A stretch of 64,000 nt of DNA from Monocercomonoides exilis (Eukaryota > Preaxostyla > Oxymonadida > Polymastigidae). Position 1 is the first letter of the stretch. The number at the start of each line of letters is the position of its first letter. The stretch covers positions 2,470,501 to 2,534,500 of the forward strand of contig LSRY02000001.1 of the NCBI GenBank assembly GCA_001643675.2, read 5' to 3'. A program made the translations under genes and the position numbers. The notes under the pieces are model-generated. The model had not been told where the DNA came from. It was given only the letters and a program-made list of their open reading frames with translations, and did no database searches. Of this stretch, positions 48,835 through 58,100 are shown piece after piece.

Positions 48835-49230
48835 CTATTTCCAATTATCCTTTCCCGCCTCTTCTTGCTCCTCCAGCACCACCAGCGCAATCGCTGCATG
48901 AAACAAAGCCACATCCTCCATCCTCAGCCCCGCCACCGACAGCCCCTTTTCCACAATCTCCCCAACTTCTTTCACGACAATCACTCGCCACGTCTCTTCG
49001 TCATCCAGCTTCACCACCACGCGACTCGATTGTTGAGATCACCATATTTGCAGCGACGCATCAAACTGATCTTATATCGACGGGAGCGCATTCACATCTG
49101 CTGCCGCAAAGATCCGCTTGCTCCCCGACTTCGTGCCCACCGACGATGCAAGCGAAGGAAGCGGTGCCACCAGCGGAAACGAAAGCATCGCCGAAAGCAT
49201 CACATCGTATGCACACGTAACACCTCCATT
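48835..49230 (-). pseudogene. GC-rich coding relic with two in-frame stops
   Basis: One frame on the minus strand reads as a protein for about 130 codons. It starts YDVMLSAMLSFPLVAPLPSL, then KRIFAAADVNALPSI, a TAA, DQFDASLQIW, a TGA, SQQSSRVVVKLDDEETWRVI, EVGEIVEKGLSVAGLRMEDV and LFHAAIALVVLEEQEE to a stop. Codon choice is GC-rich like the giant gene at 52-60 kb and unlike intergenic DNA. The family is not recognised. It may belong with the segment at 49365-49802 as one eroded multi-exon gene. Confidence 0.45.
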
Positions 49231-49364
49231 CAGTACTCACCGCCGAGCCATAACATATCCCTTGAAGCGTCTGTTGCTCCTTCAGTTAAGAATTCTTTTG
49301 ATTTGCATGCACCCCAGCCACCTCTCGATGTCATCCATCGCTCCTGCCGCTGTGTATGACGCTG

Positions 49365-49802
49365 CTACCGCGGAGGCATGCGATGGATAAATCGCAGGCG
49401 CTGATGAAGATACGGATCATTTATTACCCCCTTTATATTCTTCTCTTTTCTTCTCCGCCTCCGGAATGGCAAAGTTGATCTGCGCGCTGCTCCAGTTGAA
49501 GAAGACGAAGAAGACGAAGGTGCTGAGCGAAGAGAAGACTGTTGCGCTGCACTGGAAATAAGAAGCATTTTGAAATAGGCTTTCATGTCACACAACAGCT
49601 CCAATGAATCCACAAACACCACATCCACATTCGAATTAGACATATCAACCAGCCGCGTAAGCTCACCGTTCTCGAACGATGGAAACAGATGGAAAAGTGT
49701 ATCTTCAGCTGAGGGGTTGAAATGGGAAGAGAAAGGAGAGGATGAAGAGAGAGAAAAAAAAGGAGGAGTTGGAGGAGTAGGAGGAGTAGGAGGAATAAGC
49801 AT
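49365..49802 (-). other. Possible exon(s) of the same eroded gene
   Basis: The frame begins with a Pro/Thr-rich microsatellite, then FNPSAEDTLFHLFPSFENGE, then NVDVVFVDSLELLCDMK, which looks like genuine coding sequence. A potential acceptor (cttatttccag) follows, and after it the frame that reads NWSSAQINFAIPEAEKKR is more protein-like than the original one. No confident model. Confidence 0.35.
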
Positions 49803-49873
49803 ATTTTAACTATAGATATGATAGAAATATTACAGGTTATTTATTCAACTCGATGTGATAAACAGATAGGTCA

Positions 49874-50239
49874 ATGGAAATGCTGAGGAAGAGTTGGAAA
49901 CTTGCAGATCCTTCGATTATTGAGCTGACAGAAACATCGTCTTCCTCAATTTCCTCACAAAATGTTCTGATTCATCATATTTTTGAAACATTTTCACTCA
50001 TCTCTTCCTTCTTCTTCCTCTCCGCTTCTTCTTCTTCTTCTTCTTCTTCCTCCTCCTCCTCCTCTTCTTCTTCTTCATCTTTATCTTACTTTTCTTCTTC
50101 TCCCTCTTCTTCCTTCGTTCACCTCTTCAATCAAACAGAACTGACTGATCTTTATGTTAAGGAAAACATATCGCCTGTGGAAGTTTGCTGGTTTCTGTAT
50201 TCCAATATGACACTGCTCTTAGCACAGTTGGAACTTTAA
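49874..50239 (+). other. Open frame with poly-Ser centre, doubtful
   Basis: MEMLRKSWKLADPSIIELTE, then a poly-Ser repeat, then HLFNQTELTDLYVKENISPV... WFLYSNMTLLLAQ to a stop; a further open stretch follows after one TAA. It could be a real short gene or a fragment. No homology recognised. Confidence 0.3.
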
Positions 50240-51079
50240 AAGGAGTTGAAGGAGAATGTGTTTGTTATGGAGATGAGGTGGAATATGCTGGGATTGTTTA
50301 ATACGAGACTGGTGATGAAGGTGTGGTTGAGGAAGAAGGAGATTCCAAAGAGGAGAAGAAAGAAAAGAAAATAAATGAAGCTAATTCGCAGAAAAAGCTT
50401 TTCAAGTTCTTTTTTCGTACAAGAAGCGATAAAGCAATGTAATGAAACATTTATTAGGAAAACATTGGAGATTAAAGAAGTCAAAATTGACAACATTTTC
50501 TAATGGGAAATTTTGATGAAATGGAGCAGAAAAGGAAGAAAGATTGATGGTGGATGGAAAAGAAAGTTAGAAATGCATTTCGTTAGAATAATTAGGAAAG
50601 AAAAGAAGAGATTGACTTTGTTGTGATCGTCTGTTGTTGTTTCCCCTCCATTAAGTTCATCGTTTTTTTAACACCGTTGAAATGCTCAGAAATAACGATA
50701 ACTTTATGATGAAGCTTCAGCAAAATAAATACCAAATTCATTGCATTTTCTTTTTAAAAATCAAATTATAAATATTTAAAGCCATCTATTTTGCTCTAAG
50801 AATATTATCTTCTTCAATAAATTTTGTTTTGCAAGTTTTGAAATTTGTCATTATATTTTAAAATTTATTTATTCATTTTTTTAATTTTTGGTAAATTTTA
50901 AATGAACTTGATCATAAAAATACTTTTAAATCAAAACGTTAAAAAGGTATGTTTTTTTGAATATTATAATATAACAAATATATAAAACGGAAATAAAAGC
51001 TAAATACTTGTAACAAATCAATTTAATTTTTTGATCAAAAAATACCACAATAGATTTTCTTTTTTCTATTTTTGATCTT
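50240..51079. other. AT-rich intergenic DNA
   Basis: Nothing recognisable. Confidence 0.5.
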
Positions 51080-51300
51080 TTTTTATGATATCAAAAAAAA
51101 TCACCCATTTTGAGTTTCTTCGAGATTTCGATATTTATTTTTTCTGAGCACAAATGAAGCTATTTTGAAAGTCTTGAATGTCACATGAGTTTGTATTGAT
51201 AAGATATATTTTGAGGAAAATAAACAGAATTATTCCTTTTGCAGTTGTTGTGAAATCGATCTTGTCCGGTATTTTTTGCGATATCTGTAATTTCGATCGA
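51080..51300 (-). pseudogene. Orphan signal-peptide segment, copy B (inverted relative to copy A)
   Basis: The minus strand reads TTTAKGIILFIFLKIYLINT then NSCDIQDFQNSFICAQKK and stops. It is colinear with copy A at 45.6 kb, but the start ATG has become ACA. Upstream (ATATCGCAAAAAATACCGG) and downstream (GGGTGATTTTTTTTGATATC) flanks are also shared. The differences between copies include synonymous changes, so the pair may once have been under coding constraint. Confidence 0.55.
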
Positions 51301-52135
51301 CTTCTTGTTTCATTATCCTTGTTGTTAATTCAATTGCTCTAAAAGTACTATCTTTTTTTATATGCTTTGTTTTTTAAAAGACTTAGTATTCTAAGGGGAA
51401 ATCTGTGCAGAGGCTAAATATCGACAATTTATCTTCAGAAAAATGATTTGTTAGCACAATTCTATCAAATCGTAACAAAAATCTTTTTTTGTAAATGTTG
51501 TTCGTGAATGTGAACTATTTTCATAGGATGAGTTTTTTATTGAAGCTGTTTTGAATGGATGGGTGAATGCTTTTGAAATCACATATTTTTTTTGTTTAAA
51601 AGCATTTTCTCCAAGCACTCGATTGTTCGAAAGAATTCGATAATCTTCAAGGTTTGTTCTCTGAAATTGCTTGTCTTTTCCACATCTGAGATGAAAGAAA
51701 TATATCGAAGTATTTCCATATTATCATTGAAAACAATGAATAGTTTTACAAGTTTTTCTGGCAAACTCTGAATTCAAACATTTAAATGGAAAAAACAAAG
51801 AGATAAAAAAGAATTACCAACCTAAAATAATTCAAATTAGTTCAATAATTTAGAAAAATGAATGGCGAATTATTGTTTTTCGTTTCTCCAAATAATTCGA
51901 CAAACACATCATTCAATATGCTTTGAAAGAAAATTTTTGAATAATCGTTCTCATTTCATTCATTTTTTTCTCTAACGTCAGTTTCGCAATTCAACTCAAA
52001 GCATTTTCATCAAGATTCATTCCATATACTGTTCAATTAAAAATTAACGAATAATCAATTGAAAGTTATTAACCAAAAAATCCAATTCATGTGATCAATG
52101 CCATCGTTTGATTCTTGGAAAAACATTGAACAATC
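51301..52135. other. AT-rich intergenic DNA upstream of the giant gene
   Basis: No coding sequence. There is a sharp GC step at the ATG at 52136. Confidence 0.6.
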
Positions 52136-55100
52136 ATGGCGGAAGCTGTGAGCGTTTCATTCCTTGAGAAGTTTGTGCTGGCGAAGGACGAAAAGGAGCG
52201 GGATGCGGCTCTGGAGGCTCTACCAGCGAATTCGACGGAGCGTCTGTATTATGCGATTTTGCGAGAACAACTGAAAAGTCCTTTGAGTGCCACGGCAGAA
52301 GAAGAACAGCTGATGGAAAAGCTGGTCAAAAAGCTGGGGAAAAGCAATACAGCGGTGGTGCAGCTGCGTCTGAGACGGGAACTGACGTCATTTGGGCAGA
52401 TGGACAAAGCGGGGCAGAAAGAAGTGCTGGAGCATCTGCGGGATGACATTTTGCATGAGGACTTCGCAAGCGTGCAACGGCGTGTAGGGGTGCGGGACGA
52501 GCCCCGGGAGGAGGCGGTGCTGCCGAGTGTGCTGGATGAGGACGAAGTTGACTTTTCAAAAGTGCTGAAGGAAGCGGCCACACATCGGCAGATTCTCAAC
52601 GAACTCACACCGGAGGGGATGCTGAAAGTTGACGGGAAAGGGCTGGAGAAGCGCGATCTGCAGCACTTCATCAACAACGTGCCGTCGTGTTCGTATCCTG
52701 GGATTGTGGAGCTGATAATGCTGTATCTTTCAAAGCCCGACACGCACCTGTCGGACTTGTCGGTCGAGCTGACGATGGACCAGCTGCAACAGCTGGGAGA
52801 AGAAAAGGCGGAGTTGCGAAGCAATGAACGGTGGGTGGAGATGATAGTGATGCGGATGGCGCCAGGGGCAGATGTGGTGTGGGAAACAGACAAAGCAGCG
52901 CAGGATGAATACTTTGAGCGGATATGGCACATGGGGTGCGAATTGAGCGGTGCAGCACTTTGGATGGGTGCTTCGCTGATGGAGGCGTGTGTGGTGCATG
53001 ATTGGCTGAGAGGGGAGCCGAACTTGGAGAGGTTTTTGAGGCTTCTGAAGTGTCCGAGAAGGGATGTGGGGATATGCATAAGGCAGGAGAGGACGAGCAA
53101 CGGGGGAAATTATGAGTGCCGGGTGGATGTGGGATGGCTGGGGAGAGTGGGGATGGGGAAGGCGGAATTGGAGTGGATGGAGCGAAATGGGAGCACAGAA
53201 CTGATCCGGAAGCTGGTGATTCATTTCATTGCGGAAGGGGTGGATGAAGAGAGGTTCGAAAAGTTTATTGAAGAGTCCGAATTGCGGAGGTTGGCGACGG
53301 AGGCGAAGCTGACGAGCGGGGAGATGGATGTGAGCAAAGTGGGAAGGAAGGATGCGGATGAGTATTTTGTTCGGCGGCTGACAGAAAAGACAGAGCTTAC
53401 GTTTGCAGACGACAACGAGACGAGCTTTGGGTTTGGGAGGGGAAAGGAAGAGGTGCCTGTGGTGAAAGTTGTGGTGAAGAATATCCGGGAGGTGCGTTTG
53501 CAGGTGTTTGAGGTGAACACGGAGGCATACTACTCGCTGATGCATCGAGAGGTGGATGCGGGAATGGAAGTGGATGGGCTGGTGGCGAACTATGAGCGTA
53601 TGCTCGATTATTCGGGGTATGCTCCTGTGATCCGGCACACGGAGCGGATTGAGCTGCCATCGCTTGTGTTGGAGAGAAAAGAGGAGAAAGGTGAAGAGGA
53701 AGAGGAAGAGGAGGAAGAGGAGGAGGAAGTTGAGCGGGGCGCAGGAGAGCGAGTGCAGAAGAGAGGAGTGTTTGTGGTTGTTCTGTCAGGGGATGGGTTG
53801 ACGAGCCGTGCACTGATCCGAAAGGGGAGTCTGCGGATGATGTGGCGGTGCATTGCAGATGGGCAGGCGGTGACAGTGCTGGACGAGCTGAACATGCCCT
53901 TGCCGAGAAGCCGGGCAGCGGTGTGGGTGGACGGGCGGAGATACAGCGCGAGCACAACTCCGAAGAGGCACCCTGCGCTGGAGCCGTGCGAGATTCTGGT
54001 GCCGTATGCGACAGGGGGCGGGGCAGGGATGAAGCAGGCGATAGTGGAAGACTTGGCAGATGAGTTCTGTGTGCTTGTGGAGGGGTTTGAGCACAAAGCA
54101 GAGGAGTATGAGTTTGGGTGTGGGATCTACATTGACCGGGAGGAGCTTGTGCGGCATGGGAATGCGCACATTGTGCTTCGGCCGCAGCTGCTGTGCTGTG
54201 GAGTTGCAGCGTCGGTGGGGATGGTGCGCGGGGTGTGTGTGAAGGTGACATCGAGGACGGTGGAAGGGATAGAGGTGACGCGGCAGTATGCGGGGGTGCG
54301 GTTTGCGGATGGGGAGGTGGGGTGTGTGGAGTATACAGTTCCTGAGAATGTTGCAAAGTTGCAGGTGGAGGTGAGCGGGGCGGTGACGGTGCACTCAGAT
54401 TTGGGTCGGACAGTGCCAGTTCGGAGCGAGAAGACGTTTTGTGTGAACACGATTGACAAAACGAGGGAGATTGTGGCAGCAGCGCTGGTACGAAGAACAG
54501 AAGAGAAGAATGCGAAAAATGGGAAGAACGGGAAGACTTGTTATGTTCTGCGTGTGTTTGGGAAAGGCGGAGAGAGAATCAAACATCACGCAGTCACGTT
54601 CAAGTTCTTCTGGCGGTGCGTGAGCAGCTGGGGGAGCACATGCAAAGAGGGAGTCAGACTGATGACAGACAAGAAAGGGGAGATTGAACTGGGCAGTTTG
54701 AGAGATGTGAGTGGGTTTGAGATACGGATGGGGTCAGGGGATGGGGCAGGGGAGACGAGGCAGATGTTTGGGCTGGATGGGCATGGCGTTGAGCCGATGC
54801 CGATGCATGTGGAGAACAGGAGCGAGAGGGCAGTGGGGTATGCGGGGCAAGAGCTGGAGGTGACGCTGGAAATGGGGTGGGATGAAGGAGAAGAGGAAAG
54901 GAACGAAGAGGAAAAGAATGAAGAGGAAGAAAAGGAGGGAGCGAAGAATGAGAAGAAGGGGATTGAGAAGAGACTGGTTTCGCTGACACAAATGATCGGG
55001 ACAGAACGGATTGTACCGTTGCGTGATGTGAGCGAGAAGATGGTGGTGAAGGAAGGGAAGGCGATTCTGTTGGCTGATCTGCCTTGTGGGGAATATGAGC

Positions 55101-58100
55101 TGTTTGAGTGGGCGACGGGGCTGCGGACGACTATTTCGCTGATTGAGCCGCGGAAGATGGCTGAAAACAACGAGAAAGATGGAGTGAAGGAGGAAAACAT
55201 GAACGAAAAATGGAAAGAAGAAGAAGAAGAAAGCGATTGTGGGGTGAGGCAGGACAACACATCGCTTCTGTGTGGTGTGCGGAGGATCGGGCGACGAGGA
55301 GGTGATGCAGCAGTGGCGATTGTGGGGGTTCGGCAGATGAGAGAAGGAGCGGAAGCCGGGAACGTGGAGGTGATTCTGAGCAACTGCACAGCGATGACGC
55401 GTGTGCATGTGTTTGGGAGTGTGTTTGCGGGGGCGTTTGATGCAGAGACGCAGCTGACGGGGCTGGCAGAGGGGAGGCAGGCAGAGGTGCAGATAGCAAA
55501 GGTGGCGGGGTCATTCTACACATCTGACAAGAGGCTGGGCACAGAGCAAGAATACATCCAGCGAAGACAGACGGCAGCAGCGCGTCTGGGGAACACGCTG
55601 GATGCGCCGTCTGTGCTGATGCACGGGGTTGTGACGCAGGAGACTTGGAGGAAGGAGGCGAGCGCATTTGCAGGGGATGCGATCTGCGGAGGAGCAGCAA
55701 GCGGAGAGATGATGGCAGACATGATGGCGAGGAAGAAGAAGAAGATGATGATGAACGGGGCGATGGAAGGGGGAATGGGAGGAGTGCGTAACTGGAGGAG
55801 GAGCCTGGCAGACTGGAAGAACATCGACTTTTTGGGGGAGACGACGACAGTTGTGCTGAATGAAGCACCAGGGGAAGGGAAGAGGAGGCGTGTGGTTATC
55901 CCGATGGAGGTGATTGCAGGGAAGGGGCAGAGCACTGTGACAGTGGTGGCGACAGACGATGAGCATGTGGTGGCGAAGGTGGTGGGGGTGGATCTGAGTC
56001 TGTGCAGCGGGAGAAGGAAAACGGAAGGAAGAGAAGGAGGAGAAGGAGAAGGAGAAGGACGATTGGGGGAAATGAGGCTGATGAATGTGTTTGACCCGAA
56101 GAAGCATGTTTTGCAGAAGATGCACTCGGCGCTGATTCTGCCAGAAAAAGTGCTGAGAAGCAGATGTTGGGAAGTCAGTGATGAGAAGGATGAAGAAAAG
56201 AAGGAAGAAAAGAAGGAAGAAAAGAAGGAAGAAAAGAAGGAGAAGGAGGAGAAAATAAAATCAAGATGTGAATGTGAATGCGCCAGTTCAAATGGGAAGA
56301 AGACAGGAGGAGTGTCATTGAAGAAGGCATATCTTTCGAAATGTGTTGCGACGCGGAAGATAAAAGATCTGTCGACATCTACATATGAAAGCTACAGTTG
56401 CTTTGGGGGAATTCTTCATCTGCTGAAGTGTGTGATGAAGGCGAAGGCGAAGAAGAATGAGGGAGATGAGGCAAAAGTGAGGGCATTTGACGCATGGTGT
56501 AATGCGTTTGAGGAGCTGTACAAGTTGGTTGATGATGAGGATGAGGATGAAGATGAAGAGAAAGAGAAAGAAAAAGAAGAAGAGAAGAAGAAGAAATTCC
56601 GAGAGCTTTGTGATCGATACAGCGAATTTGCTTGTGAGGAGACGAATGTTCTGCTGTTCAAAAAGGCGCCAAAATTCTTTGCGAAAGCGGTTCGTCCGAG
56701 TTTGGCGAGCAAAAAGGAGAAGACGGTGGTTGACCACTATCTGCTTGGCACGGAAGATGTGGGGCTGTTTGAGGAATATGCAGAGCCAGCTTTGTTTGCG
56801 AGGCTGAATGCAGTGGAGCAAGTGTTTGTGCTGGCGAGGCTGGTGGAGCTGGGGCAGAAGGCGAAGAAAAGAGAAGAAGGAAGAGAAGAAGGAGAAGAAT
56901 TGCTGGAGAGGAGTTTGAGGAGGTGTGTGGCGTTGGTGGAGAAAGTGGAAGGGCAGCTGAGGTCGCAGCTGAGAGACAAGAAAGAAGAGGAGAAGGTGTT
57001 TGAGACAGCGCTTCGATCAGGATTGGATGTTGGGGGGTTGATTGAGGCAGAGGAAGAAGAAGAAGAAGAAAGAGGAAGAAAAAGCAGTGTGAAAGGAGCA
57101 TCGGCGCGAGCATTCAACGAAGGAGGGGATTTGGGGAAGATGGAAGTGCATGTGAGGACGATGCAAGGGAAGATAATTCGAGTAAGTGTGACGAAGGAGA
57201 CAACAGTGGCGGAGCTGAAGGAGCTTGTGCAGAAGAAAGAAGGGATTCTGCCTGACATGCAGAAGATTATCTTCAACGACGTGCAGCTGAGTGACACGCG
57301 CACAATGAGCGGGTGCTTCATCCGGAACAACGACGAGCTGAAGCTGATGCCGCGTATGTTGGGGGGTGCAACGGATGTTAAAGGGCAGATGGGGCAGATG
57401 GAGCAGATGGGGCAGATGGGGAAGATAGAGAAAGGAGCGAGGCCTGGAGCGAGAATGGCAATGCCGATGGTTGGGATGGCAAGGGCAGGAGCAGGGGCAA
57501 GTGCAGGGGCAGGGATGAGGCCGAGAATGCTGATGCAGTCGAATGCGGTGCAGAGGATGGGCACTGCTGGTGCGATGCCACGTCGGGCAAATGGCTTTTG
57601 TGGCTCTTTCTCAAAGGCAATTCCTTCAAATCCTCAGATGGCGATACCTTTTGGAATGCAGATGGAGGCACCAATGGCAGCACCGATGGAGATGAAGATG
57701 GCAATGCCGATGGCACCGATGAAGATGAAGATGGCAGCAGAGAATGTGCATTATGGCTACACTTCTGCTTTTAGTGGATCTTGTGGCTTTTCTGCAGATG
57801 GTGGTGCTTGTGCTGAGGAAGAAGAAGAGAAAATGCCAGTTGCAAAGTTCCAGCAGGTGGAGAACACGAAAGAATACCGAGAGAACCAATATCATCGTGT
57901 GGCGTCATCTCATTCCGCGCTGATTGAGTGGAACCATTTCTTCCTGGACTATGCGCGATATCTGTTTGGGTGTGTCGGGGAGGGGGTGGGCAGGGATGCG
58001 CGCGAGTGTGGGAGGGCTGTTCCTTTTGTGTCAGCGAATGTGATTGAATGCACCGATTCGTTTGCGTCAGCGGCGTTTGCAGCTGCGCTGACAGATGTTT

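Noticed and set aside
53397-54394. Long minus-strand Pro/His/Ser-rich frames inside the giant gene
   Set aside because: High GC removes stops on the opposite strand. Composition is abnormal and no domains are visible.
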